DNA of 64,000 nucleotides, from the NCBI RefSeq assembly GCF_015234215.1, contig NZ_JADEKP010000002.1:310001-374000 (forward strand), in the 5' to 3' direction. This DNA comes from Clostridium chrysemydis. GTDB lineage: Bacteria > Bacillota > Clostridia > Clostridiales > Clostridiaceae. This document shows positions 24,090-32,856 of the stretch, piece by piece. The notes under the pieces were generated by a model. It had not been told where the DNA came from. It did no database searches and worked only from the letters and a program-made list of their open reading frames with translations. The position numbers and the translations under genes were made by a program. Positions within the stretch are counted from its first letter, which is position 1. Every line of letters begins with the position of its first letter.

Positions 24090-24923
24090 ATGAAAAAGAA
24101 AATTCCGATAATTATATTTATAGTTTTTATAATTATTCCAGTTTCTCTTTTTGTTTATACAAGATATATAGAAAGAGAATTACTTACTGTAAAAAAGATA
24201 AATTTAAATTTTAATGATAAAGGATCAGAAAAACTTAGGGTAGTTCAGTTTACAGACACTCAATTAGGTGAGTTTTATACTTTAGACAATTTAGAAAAAG
24301 CAGTAGAAAAAATTAATAAATTAAAACCTGATATAGTAGTTTTTACAGGAGATTTAATAGATAATGCATCAGAATATAAAGATATAGATAAAGTAGCTAA
24401 AGTTTTATCTAAAATAAATAGCAAATACGGAAAATACGCTATTTATGGAAACCACGATTACGGAGGAGGCGCTGTAAGATATTATAGTAAAATAATGAAT
24501 AAATCAGGTTTTGAAGTATTAAAAAATGATTCCCATCTAATAAAAGTAAAGGGTAAAAATATTAGAATTTTAGGTGCAGATGATGGCCTTATGGGTAGCT
24601 TTAATTGGAGAATAACTATGAGCAACATAAATAAAGATGATATAAATATCTTATTATTACATGAACCAGATTTAAGTGAAAAATTCTTAAATTATAAGTT
24701 AGACCTTATATTATCAGGACATAGCCACGGAGGTCAGATAGACTTACCTTTTTATGGACCTTTAGTTAAAAATGTTTTATCTGAAAAATACACTAAGGGC
24801 TTATATAATTTAGGAAATAAATTCAATACTAAATTATACGTAAGTAGCGGACTTGGAAATACTAAGTTGCCATACAGATTTAACAACGTACCGCAAGTAG
24901 TATGTTTTGATTTAACTATATAA
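24090..24923 (+). CDS. Membrane-anchored metallophosphoesterase (YkuE-like)
   Basis: 277 residues. N-terminal membrane anchor (~5-24), then a calcineurin-like phosphoesterase domain with the full di-metal set: VQFTDTQLG (where D-x-H is usual, Asp-x-Gln here), FTGDLID, YGNHDYGG, LLLHEP and LSGHSHGGQ. The active site is predicted outside the membrane. Homologues hydrolyse phosphodiesters or phospholipid-linked substrates. It follows the two-component genes by 33 bases. The C-terminal 57 codons are overlapped on the other strand by the opine dehydrogenase reading frame; the conserved ending PYRFNNVPQVVCFDL shows that this strand is the constrained one. Confidence 0.87.
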   Translation: MKKKIPIIIFIVFIIIPVSLFVYTRYIERELLTVKKINLNFNDKGSEKLRVVQFTDTQLGEFYTLDNLEKAVEKINKLKPDIVVFTGDLIDNASEYKDIDKVAKVLSKINSKYGKYAIYGNHDYGGGAVRYYSKIMNKSGFEVLKNDSHLIKVKGKNIRILGADDGLMGSFNWRITMSNINKDDINILLLHEPDLSEKFLNYKLDLILSGHSHGGQIDLPFYGPLVKNVLSEKYTKGLYNLGNKFNTKLYVSSGLGNTKLPYRFNNVPQVVCFDLTI

Positions 24924-26041
24924 AAGCTTATTAAATCTTTTTTATTAGTTATACCTAAAGTTTCAGGTGTAACTAATTTTTTTGCATCTTTTCCATTTAA
25001 TTTACCATCTACAATAAATTCTTTATTAAATAGGTTTTGTGCCCAAACAATTAATTTATCTATTGTAGGGGTATCCACTTCTAATATTTCAGAAAAAGAT
25101 TTTAAAATACATAATCCAAAATCTATATCTTCTGTAAAATATCTTGAATTTAAGTCTGGAATATATTCATTACCTATTTTTATCATAGGGGAGTAAATTC
25201 CTAAAAATCCAGGTGACGTATTTATTTTTTTAGAAAGCTCATCTGGAGTTTCTATATTATATCTAATTTTTATTTTTTCAAAATCATATTCGTAAAAATC
25301 ACCATATTCATTAAATTTATTAAATATACTTTTAAGTTCCTCATCTAAATCTAATAATGTTTTAGATGCAAGGTAACCCCAGTCTTCATAAAATAAAGGG
25401 TTCTCATCATAAAAGACACCTTCTTTATAGTCTTTAAATAATTCATAAAGCCTTGAAGGGTGCATTGTAGGATTAGATGGTGAAAGAGATATTGAGAGGT
25501 AACTTTTTAAAGGTAAACAAGGTATATCTATAAAATTTGTCATATCATTACAAACTTTATTTGTATATTCTTTTGGAATTACTGATATCTTCATAAAATT
25601 ATTTTTTTGCTTTAAAGTTACTGACTTTCCATAAGAATTTAACCTTGTTATAGATGGAACTCTTTGAGTTCCAAAGTAGATGATACCTTTATCTAAAAGG
25701 TCTTTTATATAAAATTCTTTTCCGCCAAAACCTGGAACAGTACCGACAATAGAACCTGCTTTTGCATATTTAATAATTTCTTTAATTGTAGATTCAGCCA
25801 TAAAAGAAGGGTGAGTTATTAAGATATAATCTGCATTTTCAACGCATTCTTTAATACTAGAAGTTACCTTTTTTAATTTAGTGTTGAATACAATATTTTT
25901 TTCTTCTTCGATAAGTTCTATTTCATCACCAAAACTTTCAGTTTTTGATGTATGCAAAAAAACTTCAGTATTTTCTTTTAAAGAAATATATGTAGCTAAA
26001 TAAGTTCCTATGTTTCCAGCGCCTATAATTGCTATTTTCAT
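24752..26041 (-). CDS. NAD/NADP opine (octopine/nopaline) dehydrogenase family protein with C-terminal extension
   Basis: 429 residues. N-terminal Rossmann fold with GAGNIG (G7-x-G9-x-x-G12), then the octopine dehydrogenase C-terminal domain with the catalytic His/Asp region near SLSPSNPTMHPSRLYELF. The family reductively couples an amino acid with an alpha-keto acid. Homology appears to end around LGITNKKDLISFY; the last ~57 residues (24752-24923) run antisense through conserved codons of the metallophosphoesterase gene and look like stop-codon read-through sequence. AAAGGACGTG precedes ATG 26041. The product is unknown. Confidence 0.82.
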   Translation of the reverse strand: MKIAIIGAGNIGTYLATYISLKENTEVFLHTSKTESFGDEIELIEEEKNIVFNTKLKKVTSSIKECVENADYILITHPSFMAESTIKEIIKYAKAGSIVGTVPGFGGKEFYIKDLLDKGIIYFGTQRVPSITRLNSYGKSVTLKQKNNFMKISVIPKEYTNKVCNDMTNFIDIPCLPLKSYLSISLSPSNPTMHPSRLYELFKDYKEGVFYDENPLFYEDWGYLASKTLLDLDEELKSIFNKFNEYGDFYEYDFEKIKIRYNIETPDELSKKINTSPGFLGIYSPMIKIGNEYIPDLNSRYFTEDIDFGLCILKSFSEILEVDTPTIDKLIVWAQNLFNKEFIVDGKLNGKDAKKLVTPETLGITNKKDLISFYIVKSKHTTCGTLLNLYGNLVFPSPLLTYNLVLNLFPKLYKPLVYFSDKTFLTKGP

Positions 26042-26362
26042 TTATTTCACGTCCTTTCTTAGATATTAAAATAATTTTACTTATTTATCATTTTTTAGTA
26101 AAGAATTAATAGTAAAATTATAGTATAAATATAAAATAAAATGCTTTTATTTTATAAATTTTTATAATTTTAAATAGTAGAAGAAAAAGTCACAAAGATA
26201 ACTTAAAAAAGAACAATAAATTCATTATTTGAAAAAGTTATAATTAGGTTAAAAGTATGATTAAAAAGGACATGGATTTTGCAATAAATTACAAAAGAAG
26301 ATATTAATTCAAGATAAATGTTAGGATTAAGGTAGAAATTAGGGGTAAATGAGGTGCTTAAA
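26042..26362. other. Long AT-rich divergent intergenic region
   Basis: Gap between the opine dehydrogenase and TPR-GGDEF genes. It holds a perfect inverted repeat, ATAAAATAAAA-TGC-TTTTATTTTAT (26131-26155), and several AT-rich -10-like strings but no convincing -35. No gene or riboswitch is recognised. Confidence 0.5.
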
Positions 26363-28333
26363 ATGCTTAAACAAACTAAAACTAGAAATGTAAAGATCTT
26401 CATTTATGGTATATCAATAATTCTCATGATAATATTTATTTTTTCTATTTATAAGATAGAAAAAGGAAAAGTGTACACAACTAGGTTTATAAATCTAGTT
26501 AAAGAAGAAGAAGTTATTCAGTTAGAAAAAGAGGATTTGAATAACTATAAGAAACAGATTTTAATTGAAAAAAATAATACAAATAAAGCAAAAAACTTGA
26601 AACTTTCAAATTATTCATTAGGAATTATTGATTATTTAAATGAGAATTATGAAAAATCAGTAGAATTTTTAAAGGTAAGTGAAGGTTATAAACTTAAAAA
26701 TGACAATGAGTTAGAACTTGATATATTAGTAAAACTATCCCTTGACTATACATATATGGGAGACTTGCATAAATCTAATGAATATATTAAAAAAGCAGAG
26801 GAATTCGGGCGAAATAATGGGCTAGGGAATGAGGTATCAGATGCTTATTATGAACTAGTTTCAAAGCGAGTTGATTTAAATTATAACGTTAAAGAATGCA
26901 TAGAATTGTTAGAAAATTCTTTAAATTTGATACAGGACCATAAAAGGGTAATTAAATCATATTTACTTTTATCATCATTAAATAGATTAAGAGGAGATTA
27001 CAATCAAGCTTTGATTTATGACCAAAGGGCTATTGGAATTTCTATAGATTCAAAAGACGATGAATACTTAGGTAAATGCTTAATTAGCCTTTCAGAAAAT
27101 TATTATACAAAAAGACAATATAGAAAAGCTATAAATTTATTTCAGACTATTTTAAAAGGGGATATGATTAAAGATTCAGAAGACAAGCTTAAGTTGTATG
27201 GATATCTTATAGATTGTTACTTTAAAACTTCTAATTCAGAAAAAGGCGAAGAATATAAAGAAAAGTTTTTAGAAACTGTAAATGAATTAAATCCAAATAC
27301 AAGAATTAGAGAAGTTATGTGGCTTCATATATTGTATTCTGATTCTAATCTTTTAATTGGCAATTATGAAGTTTCAGACAACCATTTAAAAATGGCAAAA
27401 AAATTATATTCCAAAAATAATGATAAAGTTCATATAAATACGAAACTATTGTTAGAAAAAATAGAAATAAAAAGACAATATACTAAGGATAAGGATTATA
27501 AAAAGGCAATTAAAAAATATGAAAATATAATAGATCAAATAAAAAAGGAAGAAAGTGGGCTTAATTTATATTATGATCTAGTTTGGGAAATTTCAACTTT
27601 AAGTTATCTGAACAATAATAATGAATATTTGTATAAATATTCTAAAGAAATATACGAAATATATAATGAAACAAATATTACTGTGGATACGGATAGTGTT
27701 ATAGAGGATTTGAATGTATATGTTGAAAAGCGAGAAGCATATATTGATAAATATAAAATATATGGATTAATAATTTTACTTATTTTATCTATAGCTATAG
27801 TGTTTACAATTTATAATATAAATGTTAAAATATCCAAATCAAACAAGAGATTAGAGATAGATAATATCACAGACGGTTTAACAGGGGCTTATAATAAGAG
27901 ATATTTAAATCAAATCTTAAAGAAAAACATAGGTAAAAACCTAGTTTTCGTTATGTTAGATATCGACTTTTTCAAAAGTTATAACGATAATTACGGGCAT
28001 ATGCAAGGAGATGAAGCTCTTATTACAGTTTCAAATCTACTAAGGGATGTATTTAAAGAGGATTTAGTTTTTAGGTATGGTGGAGAGGAATTTTCAATAA
28101 TTTCAGAGAGAAATTTTGATTTTGTTATAAGAGATTTAGAAATTTTTAAAAAAAGACTGAATGAAAAAAATATTGTACATGAATTTTCAAGTATAAGTGA
28201 CAGAATAACTTTAAGTATGGGGATTAGTAAAGGGTGTATAACTTCCTTTGAAGATGGTGAGAATCTAATTAAAGAATCTGATAGGAAATTATATGAGTCT
28301 AAAAGTACGGGGAGGAATAAAATTAGTTTTTAA
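26363..28333 (+). CDS. TPR-sensor diguanylate cyclase (GGDEF)
   Basis: 656 residues. TM1 (~11-32), a long tetratricopeptide-like helical region (~45-440, e.g. ALIYDQRAIGISIDSKDDEYLGKCLISL), TM2 (~467-486) and a C-terminal GGDEF domain. The catalytic motif is RYGGEEF (573-577), with LDIDFFKSYNDNYGH binding GTP/metal, so it should make c-di-GMP. The RxxD inhibitory site before the motif is absent (FKED). ATG 26363 is chosen for the GAGGTG just upstream; GTG 26354 is within that site. The TPR part probably lies outside the membrane and senses a ligand or protein. It is a relative of the genes at 28592, 45008 and 47288. Confidence 0.88.
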   Translation: MLKQTKTRNVKIFIYGISIILMIIFIFSIYKIEKGKVYTTRFINLVKEEEVIQLEKEDLNNYKKQILIEKNNTNKAKNLKLSNYSLGIIDYLNENYEKSVEFLKVSEGYKLKNDNELELDILVKLSLDYTYMGDLHKSNEYIKKAEEFGRNNGLGNEVSDAYYELVSKRVDLNYNVKECIELLENSLNLIQDHKRVIKSYLLLSSLNRLRGDYNQALIYDQRAIGISIDSKDDEYLGKCLISLSENYYTKRQYRKAINLFQTILKGDMIKDSEDKLKLYGYLIDCYFKTSNSEKGEEYKEKFLETVNELNPNTRIREVMWLHILYSDSNLLIGNYEVSDNHLKMAKKLYSKNNDKVHINTKLLLEKIEIKRQYTKDKDYKKAIKKYENIIDQIKKEESGLNLYYDLVWEISTLSYLNNNNEYLYKYSKEIYEIYNETNITVDTDSVIEDLNVYVEKREAYIDKYKIYGLIILLILSIAIVFTIYNINVKISKSNKRLEIDNITDGLTGAYNKRYLNQILKKNIGKNLVFVMLDIDFFKSYNDNYGHMQGDEALITVSNLLRDVFKEDLVFRYGGEEFSIISERNFDFVIRDLEIFKKRLNEKNIVHEFSSISDRITLSMGISKGCITSFEDGENLIKESDRKLYESKSTGRNKISF

Positions 28334-28351
28334 ATACTTAAGGAGGAAATT

Positions 28352-28522
28352 ATGATCAATGATAAAATTATGAGGGAATTACAAGATATTTTAGGTGAAT
28401 TATACGTTAAAAACGGAACTACTGATGAAGTGGTACGTTTAAGCCAACTTATCGACGAACTTATAGTTAAAAAGCAATTAATTAAATGCAAATCACTTAT
28501 AATAAAAAATAAAAATAATTAA
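28352..28522 (+). CDS. Spo0E-like sporulation regulatory phosphatase
   Basis: 56 residues, with AGGAGG five bases before ATG. Contains the Spo0E-family signature LSQLIDELIVKK (SQ-x-x-D/E-x-LI). These small helical-hairpin proteins dephosphorylate Spo0A~P and delay sporulation. It begins 19 bases after the TPR-GGDEF gene, probably in the same transcript, and lies just before a kinase gene. It is short but the motif, codon use and ribosome site are clear. Confidence 0.8.
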   Translation: MINDKIMRELQDILGELYVKNGTTDEVVRLSQLIDELIVKKQLIKCKSLIIKNKNN

Positions 28523-28591
28523 TAAATAATAGAAAAAAGCTTAAAAAGATGTTAAGTTATATTTAAAAAGGATAAAAGGTGGGGAAAAAAA

Positions 28592-30490
28592 CTGAAGAAA
28601 ATAGTTATTTTTGCTAGTTGTGTAGCATTATTTTTATTAATGATACTAGTACCTATTAGAGATTCTATTTATAAAGAATCAGATGATTATAGGGGGCTTA
28701 TTTCAAGATTATCACTAAAATATGATAATGATATCTCTAGTATGAAAAAAGATACATTAGGTAAGATCAATGACGAATCAATAAGTGATAAGGAGAAGGG
28801 AGAAAATTATGTTGCATATATAGTCTGTAATTTAATATCTCCAGACTATAGCGAAATAATTAGGATATCAGAGGATGCAGAAGCAATTTTAATTAAAGAA
28901 GATATGCAAGTTCACCTTTCATATTTATATTTTTATTTAGCTTTTATGTATAGTGAAATGTATGATTATAACAAATCTTACGTAAATATTTATAAAGCAA
29001 ATGAAATTGCAGGTAAGTTATATAGCAAAAATAAAAGCGAATACGTTACTCAGCTTCTAATATCTACTAAATATCTTCAAGCTTGTATAGAAAGTGATTT
29101 AGGATTAGGAGATATTGCAAAGTCTACATTTAGTCAAGCTAGCAACTTAGAAGAAAATACACACATTTGTAATTATTTTGATACAATAAATAGTAAGATA
29201 AATTATTATCTTTATGTAGATGATTATGATAAAGTTATAGAGTTATCATTAGACTTTAAAAATAGAGTTGGTACTTTGAATAAAGTACATCGTTTATATT
29301 TCTATAACGATATGCACTTAGCAGAAGCATATATAAATAAACGAGAATTTGATAAAGCTACTGATATAGTAAATAATTATAATAAAATAAAATTAGTTCA
29401 AAAAGAAGTAGCTGAAAAGTATAGGATATACGGTAAGATAGAGGAAGAAAAAGGATATATAAACAAGGCTTTAGATTATAGAAAAAAAGAATATGATATT
29501 TTAAAAACCACTAAAGATTATAGAGGTCAATTAAGATCTTTAGAAAAAATTTTAGTATTAACTAAAAAAACAAATAATATGGATGATTACGGATACTGGA
29601 ATGAGCAATTTAGAGGATGCGTAGAAAATATTTCAAAGTTAAAAGGTACTCAATATCTTATAGGTTCTTTAGGGGATATTGAGCTTCAAAACGCAAGATA
29701 TAATAATAAAATTCTTGAGTTAGAATCTAAAAATATAGCATACATAGCTATAATAGTTGCTGCAGTTTCTATATCGATTATCTCTGTAATATCAATAGCA
29801 AACAGAAATAAAAGAATTAGAAACGAGATGCTATCATCAAATATAGATATATTAAGCAATCAACTTAACTATCAATACGATCATTACAACAGTATAATAC
29901 AGTATCAAGAAGAAGTAAGAAGACTTTGGCATGATATGAAGCATCATACTAACTTACTTAACACACTAATAGAAAAAGGTGAGTATGATGAATGTAGGAA
30001 ATATTTAGCGTCAATGTCTAATACGATAGACTCAAATAGAAGTAAATCTATTACTAGACACAGCATATTAGATGCGATTTTAGCTAACAAACAAAAAATT
30101 TGCAGTGATAAAGATATAAATTTAATTTTAGATATAAAGGTTCCTAAAACATTAAATATAAATAACTTTGACCTTTGTGTAATCTTTAAAAATCTTTTAG
30201 ATAATGCTATTGAAGCAAATTTAAATGATAAAAATAAAGAAAGATATATAAGCGTTAAAAGTATGGTAATGAATAAATATCTATATATAGAAGTTTTAAA
30301 TAGTAAAACTACCGATATAGTTAAGTCAAAAGGAAAATTCCTATCATCTAAAACTGACGGGAAGCTTCACGGACTTGGAATAGAAAGTGTTAAAAAGAGC
30401 ATTGAGAAATATGATGGTAATATTAAATTTGAATTTAGTGATGAGTGGTTTAAAGTAACTGCACTTTTAAAAAATGAGATTAAGCAATAA
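28592..30490 (+). CDS. TPR-sensor GHKL histidine kinase (AgrC-like output)
   Basis: 633 residues from the chosen start. TM1 (~4-22), TPR-like region (~30-370), TM2 (~382-404), then a GHKL kinase: the His region LWHDMKHHTNLL with H447, N box NLLDNAIEANLND, and G box HGLGIESVKKSIEKYDG. This output is typical of kinases that signal to LytTR regulators, and a LytTR gene lies convergent 14 bases away. AAGGTGGGG is followed after seven bases by CTG 28592, giving MKKIVIFASCVALFLLM as a proper membrane start; the first ATG (28640) lies at the end of TM1 and lacks a ribosome site. Confidence 0.85.
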   Translation: MKKIVIFASCVALFLLMILVPIRDSIYKESDDYRGLISRLSLKYDNDISSMKKDTLGKINDESISDKEKGENYVAYIVCNLISPDYSEIIRISEDAEAILIKEDMQVHLSYLYFYLAFMYSEMYDYNKSYVNIYKANEIAGKLYSKNKSEYVTQLLISTKYLQACIESDLGLGDIAKSTFSQASNLEENTHICNYFDTINSKINYYLYVDDYDKVIELSLDFKNRVGTLNKVHRLYFYNDMHLAEAYINKREFDKATDIVNNYNKIKLVQKEVAEKYRIYGKIEEEKGYINKALDYRKKEYDILKTTKDYRGQLRSLEKILVLTKKTNNMDDYGYWNEQFRGCVENISKLKGTQYLIGSLGDIELQNARYNNKILELESKNIAYIAIIVAAVSISIISVISIANRNKRIRNEMLSSNIDILSNQLNYQYDHYNSIIQYQEEVRRLWHDMKHHTNLLNTLIEKGEYDECRKYLASMSNTIDSNRSKSITRHSILDAILANKQKICSDKDINLILDIKVPKTLNINNFDLCVIFKNLLDNAIEANLNDKNKERYISVKSMVMNKYLYIEVLNSKTTDIVKSKGKFLSSKTDGKLHGLGIESVKKSIEKYDGNIKFEFSDEWFKVTALLKNEIKQ

Positions 30491-30510
30491 AATTTGCTTA
30501 ATCTCATTTT
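30471..30510. terminator. Bidirectional terminator between kinase and LytTR gene
   Basis: AAAATGAGATTAAGCA and its complement TGCTTAATCTCATTTT with an 8-nt loop, overlapping the 3' ends of both convergent genes. Confidence 0.85.
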
Positions 30511-31229
30511 ACTTTTTTAGAGAAATAATCTAAAAATGAATCTTTTGTGGATTTTAAATAGAATCTACTTATAGGAATTTCAAGATTTGAGTTTGTTATT
30601 ATGTTAGTGCCATCTATAGAGTCAATATAATGCATATTTACAAGATAACTCTTATGACATCTTACAAATGATTTAGTTGATAAAATTTCTTCTATTTCAT
30701 TTAATTTATCATAAAAACTAAAGGTTTCTCCATTTGCTTTAGTTAAAATAATTTGCCTTAATTTAGATTCAAAATAAATAATATCATAAATATTAAATTT
30801 AGATATAATAGAACCAGATTTAATAACTATGTAATCTTCCTTTTTTTTATTTATATCATTTATGCACTTTAGTAATTCTTTTTTTACTTTGATTAAAGAA
30901 AGTGGTTTTAAAAGATAATTAGAAGGATTAACTTCATAACCATCTAAAAGATAATCTTTACTGTTAGTTGTAAAAATTATTTTGACATCTTTATCAAACT
31001 TTCTAATAGCTTTAGCAAGTTCTATTCCGTTTAAAGAGCCCATAATTATATCTAGAAAAATGATATCAAAAATCTCTTCTTTATTTGTTATAATATCAAG
31101 TAGCTCATAACTAGAAGAATAGCTAGATATAAGTGATTTTATGTTTAAATCATTTACAATATTGTGCACGATATCGTAAGTCTCTTTCAATTGATGTAAG
31201 TCATCATCACATATTGCAATTTTAATCAT
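30504..31229 (-). CDS. LytTR-family response regulator
   Basis: 241 residues. Receiver domain (1-120) with D8/D9 and phosphoacceptor D60 in IIFLDIIMG, conserved TTNS and KPLSLIKVKK. LytTR DNA-binding domain (~140-241) with YFESKLRQIIL, FVRCHKSYLVNMHYID and IPISRFYLKSTKDSF. Start ATG 31229 has GGAGG nine bases upstream; an in-frame TTG at 31244 overlaps that site. Its promoter (TTTATA, 17 bp, TATAAT on the minus strand, 31290 to 31262) is clear. The convergent GHKL kinase is the likely partner, although they are not in one operon. Confidence 0.9.
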   Translation of the reverse strand: MIKIAICDDDLHQLKETYDIVHNIVNDLNIKSLISSYSSSYELLDIITNKEEIFDIIFLDIIMGSLNGIELAKAIRKFDKDVKIIFTTNSKDYLLDGYEVNPSNYLLKPLSLIKVKKELLKCINDINKKKEDYIVIKSGSIISKFNIYDIIYFESKLRQIILTKANGETFSFYDKLNEIEEILSTKSFVRCHKSYLVNMHYIDSIDGTNIITNSNLEIPISRFYLKSTKDSFLDYFSKKVK

Positions 31230-31261
31230 TTTAAATTCCTCCAAAAAGTTTAATTAAATAT

Positions 31262-31290
31262 ATTATAATATAGAAAAAAATTATTATAAA
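31262..31290 (-). promoter_or_regulatory. Promoter of the LytTR regulator gene
   Basis: Minus strand TTTATA (31290-31285), 17-bp spacer, TATAAT (31267-31262). Confidence 0.55.
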
Positions 31291-31314
31291 CAGCTAAGGA
31301 GCTTATATAAAAAT

Positions 31315-31343
31315 TTGACGAAGAAAAGGAAGTTATTTATCAT
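31315..31343 (+). promoter_or_regulatory. Promoter of the carbonic anhydrase gene
   Basis: TTGACG at 31315-31320, 17-bp spacer, TATCAT at 31338-31343, 33 bases before the start codon. Confidence 0.55.
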
Positions 31344-31376
31344 AAAAGTTATAATAGAATTAAAGGATGTGGGTTA

Positions 31377-31940
31377 ATGAGAAAATTAGATGAAATTATT
31401 GAATTTAATAAAAGATTTGTTGAAAATGAAGAGTATAAAGAGTATGAAACATCTAAAGTTCCAAAGAAAAAGCTAGTTATTTTATCTTGTATGGATACAA
31501 GATTAACTCAGCTTCTTCCAAAGGCAATGAATATAAAAAATGGTGATGCAAAAATAATAAAAAATGCAGGGGCCACAGTTATGCATCCCTTTGGAAGTAT
31601 TATGAGAAGTATATTAATTGCAGTTTATGAATTTAATGCTAGTGAAATATTAGTAGTAGGTCATAGCGGGTGTGGGATGTGTAATTTAGATACTTCAAAA
31701 GTAATAGATAAAATGATAAATAGAGGAATTAAAAAAGAAAATCTAGATGTTTTAGAGTCTGCTGGAATAGATATAAAAAAATGGCTTCACGGGTTTGACT
31801 CTGTAGAAGAATCAGTAAAAGATAGTGTGTTTTCTATAAAAAATCATCCGCTTATGCCAAGTGATAATATAAATATTCATGGGTTAGTTATGGATCCTAA
31901 AACAGGAAAATTAGACATAGTAGTTAACGGATATAAATAA
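31377..31940 (+). CDS. Beta-carbonic anhydrase
   Basis: 187 residues. Interconverts CO2 and bicarbonate with a zinc ion held by C38, H96 and C99, with D40-R42 (CMDTR) as the conserved Asp-Arg dyad. Motifs are LSCMDTRL and VVGHSGCGMC. It is shorter than plant/E. coli forms and like the small clostridial type (about 180-190 residues). It probably supplies bicarbonate for carboxylases and pH control. It has its own promoter and a strong terminator, so it is monocistronic. Confidence 0.93.
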   Translation: MRKLDEIIEFNKRFVENEEYKEYETSKVPKKKLVILSCMDTRLTQLLPKAMNIKNGDAKIIKNAGATVMHPFGSIMRSILIAVYEFNASEILVVGHSGCGMCNLDTSKVIDKMINRGIKKENLDVLESAGIDIKKWLHGFDSVEESVKDSVFSIKNHPLMPSDNINIHGLVMDPKTGKLDIVVNGYK

Positions 31941-31986
31941 AACTTCCGCTTATTTAAGGGTTTCTTAAATAAGCGGAAGTTTTTTA
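31939..31986. terminator. Strong bidirectional terminator
   Basis: Perfect 20-bp stem, beginning AAAACTTCCGC, with a 5-nt loop and T runs on both strands, between carbonic anhydrase and the convergent kinase-like gene. Confidence 0.9.
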
Positions 31987-32793
31987 TTTAGAAATTTTAT
32001 AATCTTTGATATTGTCTAAGATCATGTTTGCACCTAAGACATAATCATAGTCGGAATTTGAGGTTAATGATTTTTTTAAGCTCCAAGATGCGTTCCAAAG
32101 TTTTACTATAAATAGATAATCATTTAATTTTTTAATCTTTTCCTTATCTGTATAGCCAAAATACTCAAATATCAAATAATTTCTTAAATGCTCACTTAAA
32201 AACCAAGAAATAGTAGCTAGATCAAAAAATATATCATTCATTCCTGAAAATTCAAAATCAATAAATTTAACTTCTGAATTTTTATAAAGTACATTAGAAA
32301 TATTTAAGTCATTATGGCATAAGCCTAAAGAAACATTTTTAGTTAAGTCTAATTTTAAAAAATTCATCTTTTTTATAAAAATATCAATATCGTGATTAAA
32401 CTCAAAATTATTTTCCTTTAAAAATTTAAAATTATCTTCTATGTCTTTAAAAGGGTCAAAATAGCTTGAAGCCTTAAGGTTATGTAGTTTTTTTAGCGAT
32501 ATAGATAAAGATTTTATAAATTTTCTAGTAGTTAGTGTATTAATATTTACTGACGAGTTATCTAAATATTTAGTAAGAAGTATACCATTTTCTTTATTGT
32601 GATATATAATATGTGGTGATAGCTTCTTAGAATTTACTAAGGAAAGAATATTATGTTCACTTGAAAAATCATTAGAATTATCTTTATTTGGAAGCCTTAA
32701 GACATAAAAATTATTATAATAATCTATTAAATAATTTTTATTATTTAAACCGCCAAGTTTTTTTAATTTGTGATTTTTAAAAAGGTTTAACAT
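31984..32793 (-). CDS. Choline/ethanolamine-kinase-like (LicA-type) phosphotransferase
   Basis: 269 residues of the APH/choline kinase fold. The catalytic loop is LCHNDLNISNVLYK and the metal-binding motif VKFIDFEFSGMNDIFFDLA; the N-terminal half holds the nucleotide-binding lobe (LIDYYNNFYVLRLPN). LicA-type enzymes phosphorylate choline for surface decoration or lipid synthesis, but aminoglycoside and thiamine kinases share this fold, so choline is a best guess. No licB/licC-like genes are visible. AAAGGAGA precedes ATG 32793. It is divergent from cobT with 63 bases between start codons. Confidence 0.8.
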   Translation of the reverse strand: MLNLFKNHKLKKLGGLNNKNYLIDYYNNFYVLRLPNKDNSNDFSSEHNILSLVNSKKLSPHIIYHNKENGILLTKYLDNSSVNINTLTTRKFIKSLSISLKKLHNLKASSYFDPFKDIEDNFKFLKENNFEFNHDIDIFIKKMNFLKLDLTKNVSLGLCHNDLNISNVLYKNSEVKFIDFEFSGMNDIFFDLATISWFLSEHLRNYLIFEYFGYTDKEKIKKLNDYLFIVKLWNASWSLKKSLTSNSDYDYVLGANMILDNIKDYKISK

Positions 32794-32856
32794 TATTTTC
32801 TCCTTTGAATTTTGTTAAGTTATTATATCAAAAAAGAAAGGAGGGGAGAAGACGAT

